Of a DNA stretch of 64,000 nucleotides, positions 22,078 to 32,558 are shown in pieces. The notes under the pieces were generated by a model that ran no database searches, had not been told where the DNA came from, and saw only the letters and a program-made list of their open reading frames with translations. Each line of letters starts with the position of its first letter. Positions within the stretch are counted from its first letter, which is position 1. This stretch comes from Nocardia brasiliensis IFM 10847. Lineage in GTDB: Bacteria > Actinomycetota > Actinomycetes > Mycobacteriales > Mycobacteriaceae. A program made the translations under genes and the position numbers. The stretch is taken from the NCBI RefSeq assembly GCF_000710915.1, contig NZ_BAUA01000042.1, positions 1 to 64,000 on the forward strand, written 5' to 3'.

Positions 22078-23979
22078 TTATTCGGGAGTGATGCCGTAGA
22101 GGCGTTCCCAGTTGGCGCGGCTGGTGAGGTCGGGGACGGCGGCGCGGTATTGCTGTTGCAGGGTGGGGAGTTCGCGGCGCAGGCGGCGCAGGACGTGGAA
22201 GGTGCGGCGCAGAAGCTGGCGGGCGCGGGCCTTGTCGCGCTGCCGGACCCGGACACCGGACTGGGAGGCGTCGGTGACCACGACATGATCGAACAGCGAA
22301 ACATGCCACCAGTAGGCGTCTTCGCGGGTGACGCCGATGACACCGTGCTGGGTGCGGCCGAACCACTGGTTGATCGCCCGTTTGATCAGCACGAGCAGCG
22401 GACGGCTGGGTTCGCCGGTGGCACGGCGTAATTGGATGTCACCGGAACGCACCGGCGGCGTCGAAGCGGGATGCTTCTTGGTCTCCGCATAGTCGGCGCG
22501 ACTGGTACGGGCCGCCGCGAGCGCGGCGATACCGCCGTCCTGCAACACCTTCGGGCCCTGCAAGAAGTCCTCGATACCTTGCAGCGTGGTGTGCACCAGA
22601 CCGTACTGCATGGCGACGAGCTGCTCGGACAGTTCCCGGAACAGCTTGCGGGTGATAGCTTTTCCGTCGAGATCGGTATGCAGGGCGCCGACGATCAGCG
22701 AGTTACGCGTGCTGAAGTAGCGCGCCCAGTCGTCGTAGTCCTTCCAGTAGAAGTCCGCGTGCCAGACCGCCGCGTTCGGCAGGGTGACCGTGACGAAACC
22801 GCTCTCCCTGGCCCGGATGCCGTATTCGACGTCGTCCCACTGGAAGAAGATCGGCACCGGCAGGCCGATCTCGGCGACCACCTCGGCCGGGATCAGGCAG
22901 GTCCACCAGGCGTTGTAGCCGGCGTCCACGCGACGTTCCTGGTTGCGCTTGAGCATGCTGGTGTTGCGCAACGCCTTCGGCACCTTCTGCCCGTGCCGCA
23001 GATCCTGCAGATGCACCTCTTCGGCGCCGACGTTCAGGTAATCGGGGTTGAGCAGGAACAGCATCTGCGCGCCGACCAGGGTCGGTTCCACCGTCATGTT
23101 GGCGAAAGCGTTGAGCCGCAACACGGTTTCGGGTTCGCAGAGGATGTCGTCGTCCATCAGAATGACGTCGGCGTGCTCGTTGGCGGCCGACACCTCGTAG
23201 AGGCCACGGGTGAAGCCGCCCGCCCCACCGAGATTGGGCTGGCGGATGTAGCGCAGCTTGTCCCCGAAGGTCGGCGCCACCTCCTGATAGAGCGGCCGGT
23301 TCTGCACCAGGTCGGTGCCCTGGTCGACGACGTACACCGCGTCGATCGCACCGAGCACGACCGCGTCGGAAGCCAGCGCAGCGACGGTGTGCGCGCAGTC
23401 CTCGGCGCGGTTGAAGGTGCAGATGGCGATGGCGACGGGGCGGATGTGGTCCGGCGCCGCGCTGGTCCAGCTGACCTCGGTGATACCGAGATCGCCACCG
23501 ACAGCGTCGAATTCGAGCCAGATCGCGCCACCGTCGACGTACTGGTCCAGCGTGGCCGAGAGGGTCACCGGCCCGCTCGCGGTGACCTGCGCGGTGTCGA
23601 TGATGCGGCGATGCCCCGCGATATCGGAGGCGACCAGGCGCAGCTTCGCCTTCTTGACCACGTCGAGCACCATGGTCACGCGCACCTCGGTGACGGTGGT
23701 CCAGCGCTGCCAGTAACTGGCGGCGAAGCGGCCGAAGTAGGTGTTGGTGTGCGCGGCGGCGCCCTTTTCCAGCCGCAGCGCCTGACGTTCCCGGTGGGCG
23801 CGTCCCTTCACGACGGCGTACAGCTCGTCGCTGACCTTGGCCGACGGTCCGGTGAAGATGCCACGCTGCAGCACCAGCCGGTCCGGCGCCCGATGGTCGG
23901 AGCGCAGCGAAGCCGGGGCGTCAACGGCCGTCGCTCGATCTTTCGTTTCGGTAACGGCCTGGGTAGCCGACTGCTCCAT
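22078..23979 (-). CDS. glfT2: Galactofuranosyltransferase GlfT2 (galactan polymerase)
   Basis: A 633-aa protein: an N-terminal beta-sandwich region (about 1-180), a GT-A domain with AICTFNRAEDC and metal-binding MDDD (Asp276-278), then WDDVEYG (about 381-387) and His407 in VWHADFYW, and a helical C-terminus. GlfT2 alternates beta-1,5 and beta-1,6 galactofuranose linkages to build the galactan chain (Rv3808c homologue). ATG 23979 follows GAGGA; a GTG at 24063 would add 28 residues. Here glfT2 stands beside gtrA rather than glf. Confidence 0.93.
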   Translation of the reverse strand: MEQSATQAVTETKDRATAVDAPASLRSDHRAPDRLVLQRGIFTGPSAKVSDELYAVVKGRAHRERQALRLEKGAAAHTNTYFGRFAASYWQRWTTVTEVRVTMVLDVVKKAKLRLVASDIAGHRRIIDTAQVTASGPVTLSATLDQYVDGGAIWLEFDAVGGDLGITEVSWTSAAPDHIRPVAIAICTFNRAEDCAHTVAALASDAVVLGAIDAVYVVDQGTDLVQNRPLYQEVAPTFGDKLRYIRQPNLGGAGGFTRGLYEVSAANEHADVILMDDDILCEPETVLRLNAFANMTVEPTLVGAQMLFLLNPDYLNVGAEEVHLQDLRHGQKVPKALRNTSMLKRNQERRVDAGYNAWWTCLIPAEVVAEIGLPVPIFFQWDDVEYGIRARESGFVTVTLPNAAVWHADFYWKDYDDWARYFSTRNSLIVGALHTDLDGKAITRKLFRELSEQLVAMQYGLVHTTLQGIEDFLQGPKVLQDGGIAALAAARTSRADYAETKKHPASTPPVRSGDIQLRRATGEPSRPLLVLIKRAINQWFGRTQHGVIGVTREDAYWWHVSLFDHVVVTDASQSGVRVRQRDKARARQLLRRTFHVLRRLRRELPTLQQQYRAAVPDLTSRANWERLYGITPE

Positions 23980-24107
23980 GAAGTCCTCGAAATCGTTATC
24001 GTGCCGGACGGGACAGACACGCCCCTGGATGCCGTTCGCGGCGGGGGTGAGGATATCAATCACCCTCGGTAGCTGCCTGCTCAGGCGCTGTGCCGCCGTG
24101 TCCCATG

Positions 24108-24650
24108 CTATTGCTGGGAATTCGCTGTGCCGTCACTGTCGGTCGCCTCGGCGCGCTCGGCCGCGCCGGTGAAAACGAACTTGTCGTAGGCCCAATACCG
24201 GAAGACCACGGCCACGATCTGCCCGATGAGCGTGCCGGAGATGTTGTCCGACAGCGGCGAGGACAGGTCGAGCACGTACCGGGAGAAGCCGAGGCACCCC
24301 AGTTGCAGGCCGATCGCGACGACATTGAACACCGCGTACAACAGATATTCGCGCCCGGGATTGTCGGTCTTCTTGTGCGCGAAGGTCCACCACTTGTTGC
24401 CGAAGTAGGTGACCACTGTCGCGACCGCGATCGCGATGATCTTGGCGGGCAGTGGGTAGTGATAGAGCAGGCCCTCGCCGCCCCAGAAGACCAGGAGGTT
24501 GTAGGTGCCCGCATCGACGAGAAACCCGATCGCGCCGACGACCAGGAACGCACTGCCCTGCCGCAACGCGGTCAGCACCTTCCGGACCATCGATCCCTCG
24601 GCGGCTGACACGGTCTCGCCCGCCTGCGCGGTCGACTCACTGGTTGGCAC
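24108..24650 (-). CDS. GtrA-family membrane protein (probable polyprenyl-P-sugar flippase)
   Basis: A 180-aa protein with four predicted helices in a GtrA fold (GAIGFLVDAGTYNLLVFWG, then YFGNKWWTFAHK and FRYWAYDKFVF). GtrA proteins flip polyprenyl-phosphate sugars or recruit glycosyltransferases. The N-terminal ~25 residues are polar. The GTG start at 24650 is a best guess; an internal ATG in SMVRKVL is possible. It is divergent from a GT2/DUF2142 pair, together resembling a three-part Gtr glycosylation system. Confidence 0.85.
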   Translation of the reverse strand: MPTSESTAQAGETVSAAEGSMVRKVLTALRQGSAFLVVGAIGFLVDAGTYNLLVFWGGEGLLYHYPLPAKIIAIAVATVVTYFGNKWWTFAHKKTDNPGREYLLYAVFNVVAIGLQLGCLGFSRYVLDLSSPLSDNISGTLIGQIVAVVFRYWAYDKFVFTGAAERAEATDSDGTANSQQ

Positions 24651-24797
24651 GGCCCGACGGTACCGCAGCGCCGCCGTCACCGACCGTGCCGCGAAATTCC
24701 TCGGTCGCAGCGGTGAGGTCGGGCACGCGTCGCCGGTGCGTTCCCTGTACCCTCCCGGTGTTCCCACATTCACCACCGATCGCGAGGATTGACCCGG

Positions 24798-25790
24798 GTG
24801 GACTCCACCGAGCTTCGTATTGCCGCAGTGGTGCCGTGCCACAACGAAGAGGCTTCGGTCGCCAAGGTCGTCGCCGACCTTCAGGCTGCCGTGCCGGGGA
24901 TCGTTGTCTACGTCTACGACAATCTGAGTACGGACAAGACAGCCGAACGTGCCCGCGCCGCGGGTGCGATCGTGCGCCACGAGTACACCAAGGGCAAAGG
25001 CAACGTGGTCCGCCGCGCCTTCGCCGATATCGAGGCCGATGTCTATCTGATGATCGACGGCGACGACACCTATGAGGCGTCGGCCGCACCGCTGATGATC
25101 AAGACACTGCTCGACGGCCCGTACGATCACGTGCTCGGCGTGCGCAAGCAGGACGAGAGCGGTTCGGCGTACCGGGCCGGTCACGAGACCGGGAACAAGG
25201 TGCTCAACGGCGTGGTCGGGCAGGTTTTCGGCGAGAACGTCGAAGACATGCTGAGCGGCTTCCGGGTGTTCTCCCGCCGTTTCGTCAAGAGCTTCCCGGC
25301 CGTCTCGCGCGAGTTCGAGATCGAGACCGAACTGACCGTGCATTCGCTGCACCTGCGGGTACCGCGCACCGCGGTACCGGTGGGTTTCCGCGACCGCCCG
25401 GCAGGCAGCGAGAGCAAGCTGCGCACCTACCACGACGGTTTCAAGATCCTGGCGCTGATCATCGGCCTGGCCCGGCACGAACGGCCGGTCGCGTTCTACG
25501 GCCTGTTCGGCACGCTGAGCTGGCTGGTCTCGATCGTCCTCAGCATCCCGATCGTGGTCGAGTTCTACAACACCGGCGAGGTACCCCGGTTCCCGACGCT
25601 GTTCCTCGCGTTCACCTTGCTGCTGCTCGGCAGCCTCGCCTGGACCGCGGGCCTGATCCTGGACGGCATCCGGCGCTCCCGGCACGAGGCCGCACGACTG
25701 GTGTACCTGCGCTACTCCGCGGTGAGCGCGGACGACTTCCATCCGAACGGCAACGGCGGTGACGCCCGCACCGGCGGGACCGGACGGTGA
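24798..25790 (+). CDS. GT2 polyprenyl-phosphate glycosyltransferase (GtrB/DPM-like)
   Basis: A 330-aa protein with a GT-A domain (VVPCHNEEASV, metal motif DGDDTYEA near residue 85, then a segment containing GFRVFSRRF) and two C-terminal membrane helices (about 230-255 and 265-290). This is the architecture of GtrB and dolichyl-phosphate sugar synthases, which load a sugar onto polyprenyl phosphate. GTG 24798 is chosen because GAGGA lies ten bases upstream; a TTG at 24789 is too close to it. The stop overlaps the DUF2142 gene. Confidence 0.87.
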   Translation: MDSTELRIAAVVPCHNEEASVAKVVADLQAAVPGIVVYVYDNLSTDKTAERARAAGAIVRHEYTKGKGNVVRRAFADIEADVYLMIDGDDTYEASAAPLMIKTLLDGPYDHVLGVRKQDESGSAYRAGHETGNKVLNGVVGQVFGENVEDMLSGFRVFSRRFVKSFPAVSREFEIETELTVHSLHLRVPRTAVPVGFRDRPAGSESKLRTYHDGFKILALIIGLARHERPVAFYGLFGTLSWLVSIVLSIPIVVEFYNTGEVPRFPTLFLAFTLLLLGSLAWTAGLILDGIRRSRHEAARLVYLRYSAVSADDFHPNGNGGDARTGGTGR

Positions 25791-27364
25791 CCACTTCGGC
25801 GGACAGCACGACGGCTGAGCACAGCGAAACGACACAGGCGCCGAACGAGACCGCGCCCGGATCGACGCCGGCAGCGCGACCCGATGACGACCCGAAAGCG
25901 GGCAAGCCCGCGCGGGCCGCCGCGGGCGCGCGCGTCGTCGAGCGTTTCGGCGCGGCGACCATCGCCTTCACCGTGCTGGTCGCGATCTTCGGCGGGCTGT
26001 TCACGGTGCTCACCCCGCCGTTCTGGGGACACGACGAGATCACCCAGTTCGGCCGCGCCTACCAGGTCGCACACGGCGGATTCCTGCCGCAGGAGATCCA
26101 CGACAACCGCGGTGTCGCCTACGGCGGCGAGGTCCCGACGAGCATCACCGCCCTGATGGGCTACGCACTGAAGGACTACACCACCAACCCCGACGAACCG
26201 GACAACATGGTCGCCGACCCCGGCGCCTACGACCGGCTCGGCAGCGCCGCGGTGTCGAAAGCGACCGAGCCGGTCTGGTTCACCAACACCGCCGCCTACT
26301 CACCGGTGCCGTATATCCCTGCCGCCGTCGGCATTCGGCTGGCCGAGGTGTTCGGCCTGGATGTCGGCGGGATGGTCGCGCTGACCAGGTTGGCCGGGCT
26401 GCTCTGCTATCTGGCCGTGGTCGGCTTCGGGTTGTACGCGCTGCGCAAGCATCGGGTGCAGTGGCTGGCGTTCACCGTCGCGGTGCTGCCGATCGCGGTG
26501 TTCCAGGCGGGCACCGTCACCGCGGACACGATGACCAACGCGCTGGCCATCATGGTTTCGGCGCTGCTGGTGAAGGCGCTGTTCCTCGGCGACCGGCTCG
26601 GCCGGGTGGAAACCGGTGCGCTGCTGGCCGCGACGGTGCTGCTGCCCGTCAGCAAGCCCACCTATGTGCTGCTGGCGATGCTGGTGGTGCTCGTGCCCGC
26701 GGAGCGGTTCGGCTTCACCGGCCGGCGACGCGCGCTCCCCTGGGTTTTCGCGGCGCTGGGCGGTATCGCCTTCGCCGTGTGGATGAAGATCGCGGCGCCC
26801 ACCGGCGACGGCATGGGCCTGATGCGGCCGGAGCACCAGTGGCGCTCGGTGCGACCGGGTGACCAGCTGCACGGAATCCTCACCGACCCAGGGCATTTCA
26901 TCAGCGTGTTCGGCGAGAGCATCGCGCTGCGGGACGAGCGGTGGTTCAGCCAGTTCTTCGGTGAGCTCGGCTTCGCCTACATCGACGTGCCCGCGCTGAC
27001 CATGCTGGCCTGCCTGTTCGCCTTCGCGGTGAGCATCGGCATCGCGGACCGGATGAGCGCCGCCACCTTCCGGCGCACGTTGCTCGTCGCGCTCACCGTC
27101 GCGGCGAGCGTCGCGATGATCTATGTGACGCTGTACATGTCGTTCACCCCGGTCGGCTACTACATCATCGACGGTGTGCAGGGCCGCTACTTCGTGCCGC
27201 TGGCGCTCGTCGCCTTCGCGGTGCTGCTGCGCTGGATGCCGTTGCGGCTCACCAACATCGCCGGACGGACCCCCACGGTCGGCCCGGCGGTCACGGTCAT
27301 CGTCGCCACCGTCGTCGCCCTGATCGGCGCGGTCTGGAAGTACTACGAGATCGTCTGGGGCTGA
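25787..27364 (+). CDS. DUF2142 multi-spanning membrane protein, putative GT-C glycosyltransferase
   Basis: A 525-aa protein with a ~50-residue disordered N-terminus and about ten or more membrane helices. The first periplasmic loop carries the PPFWGHDEITQFGRAYQ pattern typical of DUF2142, with acidic residues where GT-C enzymes place their catalytic base. It probably transfers a polyprenyl-linked sugar to an envelope acceptor in the periplasm. The GTG start overlaps the GT2 stop by four bases, so the donor-making and donor-using enzymes are coupled. The acceptor is unknown. Confidence 0.8.
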   Translation: MTTSADSTTAEHSETTQAPNETAPGSTPAARPDDDPKAGKPARAAAGARVVERFGAATIAFTVLVAIFGGLFTVLTPPFWGHDEITQFGRAYQVAHGGFLPQEIHDNRGVAYGGEVPTSITALMGYALKDYTTNPDEPDNMVADPGAYDRLGSAAVSKATEPVWFTNTAAYSPVPYIPAAVGIRLAEVFGLDVGGMVALTRLAGLLCYLAVVGFGLYALRKHRVQWLAFTVAVLPIAVFQAGTVTADTMTNALAIMVSALLVKALFLGDRLGRVETGALLAATVLLPVSKPTYVLLAMLVVLVPAERFGFTGRRRALPWVFAALGGIAFAVWMKIAAPTGDGMGLMRPEHQWRSVRPGDQLHGILTDPGHFISVFGESIALRDERWFSQFFGELGFAYIDVPALTMLACLFAFAVSIGIADRMSAATFRRTLLVALTVAASVAMIYVTLYMSFTPVGYYIIDGVQGRYFVPLALVAFAVLLRWMPLRLTNIAGRTPTVGPAVTVIVATVVALIGAVWKYYEIVWG

Positions 27365-27376
27365 GACCGCCCGGGA

Positions 27377-28688
<1,312 letters not shown>

Positions 28689-29411
28689 ATGCTGATGAGG
28701 AAATTCGCCGCGACTTCGGCGCTGCTGATCGCCGCCCTCGGCGTCACCGCAGGCACCGTCAATGCGGCTCCGGCCACCGAGGCCGAGAACGGAGCCGTCA
28801 ACTTCACGGCGAGCTCCACCGACACCCAGACCACCATCAAGACCGACGCCGGCTCCATGGTCGTCGAAGACGGCGTCTTGAAGATCAAGGCCGCCAACGG
28901 CACCACCATCGCGGGCACCGATCTGCACTTCCGGGTCGATGACTTCGAATTCCCGATCGCCGCGGACATTTCCGATCGCACCGCGACGCTGAGCCCCGAG
29001 TTCACCATGGACAAGGCGGTGTACAAGCCGGTCGCGCTGCCGTTCGAGGACAAGGCGCCGTGGAAGAACGAGTACGACCGTGAGCAGGCGGCCTTCAACC
29101 GGATGAAGGACACCATCGCGATGGGCGCCACCATCGGCACCCTCGTCGGCGGCATCGGCGGCGCGGCCGTCGGCTGCGTGCTCGGCGGCATCGCCGGCGC
29201 CACCGTCGCCTCGGCCACCATCATCGGCCTGTTCGGCCCGTTCATCCCCGCGGCCGCCATCGGCTGCCTCGGCGGCATCATCGCCGTCGGCGCCCTCGGC
29301 ACCGTCGCGGGCCAGATCCTGATCACCGCCCCGGTCGCCATCGGTGCGGCCATCCAGTACTTCGCCACCACCAGCGGCCCGTTCAACGCGCCGCCGGCCC
29401 CCGCGAAGTAA
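28689..29411 (+). CDS. Secreted glycine-rich hydrophobic protein, paralogue 1
   Basis: A 240-aa protein with a Sec signal peptide (basic MRK start, hydrophobic core, likely cleavage after NAAPA near residue 28). A soluble polar domain (about 30-135) follows, then a long Gly/Ala zipper-like hydrophobic region (about 140-225, for example GTLVGGIGGAAVGCVLGGIA) holding two cysteines. It may insert into the mycolate envelope. The family looks like one confined to Nocardia/Rhodococcus-type bacteria, perhaps DUF8020; I am not certain. It is the first of a tandem pair. Confidence 0.75.
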   Translation: MLMRKFAATSALLIAALGVTAGTVNAAPATEAENGAVNFTASSTDTQTTIKTDAGSMVVEDGVLKIKAANGTTIAGTDLHFRVDDFEFPIAADISDRTATLSPEFTMDKAVYKPVALPFEDKAPWKNEYDREQAAFNRMKDTIAMGATIGTLVGGIGGAAVGCVLGGIAGATVASATIIGLFGPFIPAAAIGCLGGIIAVGALGTVAGQILITAPVAIGAAIQYFATTSGPFNAPPAPAK

Positions 29412-29463
29412 GTCCTTCTCCCACAACTGAATTCGCACAACTGAAGAGATACGAGCCAGGGGG

Positions 29464-29494
29464 CCCCGCTCGACCGTCCAGTCGGGCGGGGTTT
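29464..29494 (+). terminator. Terminator between the two secreted paralogues
   Basis: An 11-bp stem (29464-29474 with 29481-29491, CCCCGCTCGAC with one G-T pair) with a 6-base loop is followed by TTT. Confidence 0.7.
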
Positions 29495-29580
29495 CCGCAG
29501 CCCGGCCGAGTTACTGAAAGTTTGCGAACTCAGGTTTTCGGCCCCCACCCTGCCACAAGCAACTGGATGAGGACCCAGAA

Positions 29581-30288
29581 ATGTTCATCAAGAAAATAGC
29601 TACCACCTCCGCGCTGCTGATCGCCGCGCTCGGCGTCACCGCGGGCACCGTCAACGCGGCCCCCGCCGCCGACGACGCCGTCCACTTCACCGCCGAGTCC
29701 GTCGACTCGAGCTCCATCATCAAGACCGATGCCGGCTCGATGGTCGTCGAGGACGGTGTCTTCAAGATCAAGGCCGCGAACGGCGCCGTGATCGCGGGCG
29801 CTCCGTTGACCTTCCGCGTCGACGAGTTCGAATTCCCCATCGCCGCCGACATTTCCGATCGCACCGCGACGCTGACCCCGCAGCTCGACATGGCGAAGGC
29901 CACCTACAAGCCGGTCGCCCTGCCGTTCGAGGACAAGGCGCCGTGGAAGAACGAATACGACCGTGAGCAGGCCGCCTGGAGCCGGATGACCAGCACGATC
30001 AGCATGGGCGCCACCATCGGCACCCTGGTCGGCGGTCTGGGCGGCGCGGCCGTCGGCTGTGTCCTGGGCGGCATCGCCGGCGCCACGGTCGCTTCGGCCA
30101 CCATCATCGGCCTGTTCGGTCCGTTCATCCCGGCCGCGGCCGTGGGCTGCCTCGGCGGCATCATCGCCGTCGGCGCGCTGGGCACCGTCGCGGGCCAGAT
30201 CCTGATCACCGCCCCGGTCGCCATCGGTGCGGCGATCCAGTACTTCGCCACGATCAACCAGCCGCCGGTCCCCGCGCCCGCCAAGTAG
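29581..30288 (+). CDS. Secreted glycine-rich hydrophobic protein, paralogue 2
   Basis: A 235-aa close paralogue of the 28689 product, with the same signal peptide (SALLIAALGVTAGTVNAAP), polar domain, conserved segment KAPWKNEYDREQAA and Gly/Ala-rich hydrophobic C-terminal half with two cysteines. The C-terminal half is nearly identical to paralogue 1, while the N-terminal polar part has diverged. Each gene has its own terminator, so they are probably expressed separately. Function unknown. Confidence 0.75.
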   Translation: MFIKKIATTSALLIAALGVTAGTVNAAPAADDAVHFTAESVDSSSIIKTDAGSMVVEDGVFKIKAANGAVIAGAPLTFRVDEFEFPIAADISDRTATLTPQLDMAKATYKPVALPFEDKAPWKNEYDREQAAWSRMTSTISMGATIGTLVGGLGGAAVGCVLGGIAGATVASATIIGLFGPFIPAAAVGCLGGIIAVGALGTVAGQILITAPVAIGAAIQYFATINQPPVPAPAK

Positions 30289-30319
30289 GCGAAACCGTAC
30301 GCGCACAACCGAATACCGA

Positions 30320-30360
30320 GATACCCCGTCCGGCCACCCGCCGGGCGGGGTATCGCTTTT
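30320..30360 (+). terminator. Terminator after secreted paralogue 2
   Basis: A stem beginning GATACCCCG (30320-30328) with 30346-30354, extending inward to about 13 bp, is followed by GCTTTT. Confidence 0.75.
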
Positions 30361-30409
30361 CCGAGCGGACCACGCGAATCCCCCCTGCCCCGAACGGGTC
30401 CAGGCATGC

Positions 30410-30446
30410 GCGAGCCCCGTCCCGGCCACAGCGGAACGGGGCTCGC
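30410..30446 (-). terminator. Hairpin downstream of the esterase gene
   Basis: GCGAGCCCCGT (30410-30420) pairs perfectly with 30436-30446. It lies 20 bp beyond the minus-strand stop at 30466. No U-tract is seen. Confidence 0.5.
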
Positions 30447-30465
30447 CTGGACAGGCCGGGCCGCT

Positions 30466-31458
30466 CTACGCGGTCCGCGCCTGCTGGCTCTCCTCGATCC
30501 TGGCTCGGACGAATCGCGATACCCGGGCCAGTGCGGCCCGGCTCTCCGGCAGGTTCGGCGCGATGCTCATGAAGGCGTGCACCTGACCGCGCCACAGCTC
30601 CACCGCGTTCGGCACGCCCGCCGCGGTGAGGCGCTGGGCCATCAGCTCACAGTCGTACCGGAGCACCTCGTCTTCGGCCGCGATGAGCAGCACCGGCGGC
30701 AGCCCGGCCAGTATCCCGTTCACCGGCGAGAGCAGTGGGTCGAGCTTGCCGTCCACCTCCGCGCCGATCCGGACCACCGCCGCCAGCGCGAGCAACGGGA
30801 TATACGGATCGCGACGCTCATTGACGTGTCCGCGCTTGGCCGCATAGTCGAGATCGAGCAGCGGGCTCAGCCCGACCAGACCGGCGGGCGCGGGCAGGCC
30901 CTCGGCCAGCGCGCGCAGTGCGGTCGCGAAAGTCAGGTAGCCACCCGCCGAATCACCGGCGAAGACGACGCGTCCCGGATCCGCCCCGTGCGCGAGCAAC
31001 CAGCGGTACGCGGTGAGGCAGTCCTCGACCGAATCGGTGATGCGCCGCCCGGGCAGTTGCCGGTAGTCGACATTCACCACAGGCAGGCCGGTCCGCCGGG
31101 CCAGGCTCGCGGCGACCGGACGGTGCGTGCGCAGGCCGCAGACCGCGAATCCGCCGCCGTGCATGTACAACACGGCGCCGTGCCGCAGCGCCCGCGCCGC
31201 ACCCGCGGGACGGATGATCTCCATCCGGAAACCGTTGAGCGACACCCGCTCCCGGTCGATACCTGTCGGCTCGGGCCGCAACCGCGCCAGCGTGTCGATC
31301 GCGGCGGCGCCGATCGGGATGGTGGCGCGGGTGATCGGCGCCGCGCGCAGCGCGGGACGGATCACGCCGAGGCAAGCCGCGAGCAGCAGGCGTGCGGGCG
31401 CGCTCAGATTCTCCGGATTCATGACCATGCCGGGATCGCCGACTCGACTGGCAGCCAT
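30466..31458 (-). CDS. Alpha/beta-hydrolase of the hormone-sensitive lipase family
   Basis: A 330-aa esterase with the HSL oxyanion-hole motif YMHGGGFAVCG, nucleophile elbow GDSAGGY, and acid/histidine candidates near AAEDEVLRYD and GQVHAFM. It should hydrolyse short- to medium-chain acyl esters; no signal peptide is evident. It is divergent from rmlA and shares a 225-bp upstream gap with a palindromic element. The substrate is unknown. Confidence 0.88.
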   Translation of the reverse strand: MAASRVGDPGMVMNPENLSAPARLLLAACLGVIRPALRAAPITRATIPIGAAAIDTLARLRPEPTGIDRERVSLNGFRMEIIRPAGAARALRHGAVLYMHGGGFAVCGLRTHRPVAASLARRTGLPVVNVDYRQLPGRRITDSVEDCLTAYRWLLAHGADPGRVVFAGDSAGGYLTFATALRALAEGLPAPAGLVGLSPLLDLDYAAKRGHVNERRDPYIPLLALAAVVRIGAEVDGKLDPLLSPVNGILAGLPPVLLIAAEDEVLRYDCELMAQRLTAAGVPNAVELWRGQVHAFMSIAPNLPESRAALARVSRFVRARIEESQQARTA

Positions 31459-31538
31459 CGCGCACCTACCTCACCACTGGCGCGCCGAGTCCCGACCGGA
31501 CGGTCCCAGGCGAGCTGTCGGCGCTGACAACTCACACG

Positions 31539-31558
31539 ATGTTGTTTCAGAACAACAT
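31539..31558. promoter_or_regulatory. Inverted repeat between the esterase and rmlA
   Basis: ATGTTGTTTCAGAACAACAT has perfect 8-bp arms around TCAG, and outer TCACAC/GTGTGA arms (31532-31537, 31564-31569) extend the symmetry. It looks like a TetR-type operator. No regulator gene lies next to it. Confidence 0.5.
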
Positions 31559-31683
31559 GTGTTGTGTGACCTAAGCAACAGAATCTCCCCACGGCCCGCC
31601 CGCGAAACCACGAAGGCCGATTCCGTAATCAATTCGAAAGGCCGCCCGTACCGAAACGGCAGTCCCCTGGCAGACTCCTCGGC

Positions 31684-32556
31684 ATGCGCGGAATCATCTT
31701 GGCGGGCGGCACCGGTTCGCGGTTGCACCCGATCACGCGCGGCGTGAGCAAGCAGTTGGTCCCGGTCTACGACAAGCCGATGATCTACTACCCGCTGTCC
31801 ACGCTGATGCTCGCGGGCATCCGGGACATCCTGGTCATCACCACGCCGGGCGATGCCGCCGCGTTCACCCGGCTGCTCGGTGACGGCGCCCAGTTCGGCC
31901 TGTCGATCAGTTACGTGGTGCAGCCGGAGCCGGACGGGCTGGCCCGGGCCTTCGTGCTCGGCGCCGACCACATCGGCACCGACACCGCGGCACTGGTGCT
32001 CGGCGACAACATCTTTCACGGCCCCGGTTTGGGCACCAATCTGAATCGCTTCACCGGCATCGACGGGGGCGCGGTGTTCGCCTACTGGGTGTCGGACCCG
32101 ACCGCGTACGGCGTGGTGGAGTTCACCGGGGGACGCGCGGTCTCCATCGAGGAGAAGCCGAAGACGCCGCGCTCGAACTACGCCATCCCCGGGCTGTACT
32201 TCTACGACAACGACGTGGTCGAGATCGCCCGCACGCTGCGCCCTTCCGCGCGCGGCGAGTACGAGATCACCGATATCAACCGGGCCTACCTGGAACAGGA
32301 TCGGCTGCAGGTCGACGTGCTCGCGCGCGGCACCGCGTGGCTGGACACCGGCACCTTCGATTCGCTGTTGGACGCCGCCAACTACGTGCGCACCATCGAA
32401 GAACGGCAGGGGCTCAAGATCGGCGTGCCCGAGGAGGTCGCCTGGCGGATGGGCTACATCGACGACGAACAGCTGTGCAAGCTGGCCGAGCCGCTGGTCC
32501 GCTCCGGCTACGGCAGCTATCTGCTCGATCTGCTGCAGCGCGGACGGGATTGGTGA
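31684..32556 (+). CDS. rmlA: Glucose-1-phosphate thymidylyltransferase RmlA
   Basis: A 290-aa nucleotidyltransferase with [18 protein letters not shown] (activator loop), [11 protein letters not shown] and GDNIFHG. It makes dTDP-glucose from dTTP and glucose-1-phosphate, the first step to dTDP-rhamnose, and is usually feedback-inhibited by dTDP-rhamnose. Length and motifs are full. It overlaps or adjoins rmlC, forming an rmlAC operon; rmlD is not in the window. Confidence 0.96.
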   Translation: MRGIILAGGTGSRLHPITRGVSKQLVPVYDKPMIYYPLSTLMLAGIRDILVITTPGDAAAFTRLLGDGAQFGLSISYVVQPEPDGLARAFVLGADHIGTDTAALVLGDNIFHGPGLGTNLNRFTGIDGGAVFAYWVSDPTAYGVVEFTGGRAVSIEEKPKTPRSNYAIPGLYFYDNDVVEIARTLRPSARGEYEITDINRAYLEQDRLQVDVLARGTAWLDTGTFDSLLDAANYVRTIEERQGLKIGVPEEVAWRMGYIDDEQLCKLAEPLVRSGYGSYLLDLLQRGRDW

Positions 32557-32558
32557 GC

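Noticed and set aside
22432..24072. 546-codon plus-strand frame opposite glfT2
   Set aside because: Antisense shadow; composition is Asp/Gly/Val/His-rich without motifs, while glfT2 shows all catalytic residues.
28689..30288. MspA-type porins
   Set aside because: Signal peptides fit, but the mature proteins have long Gly/Ala hydrophobic helices rather than the beta-rich MspA pattern.
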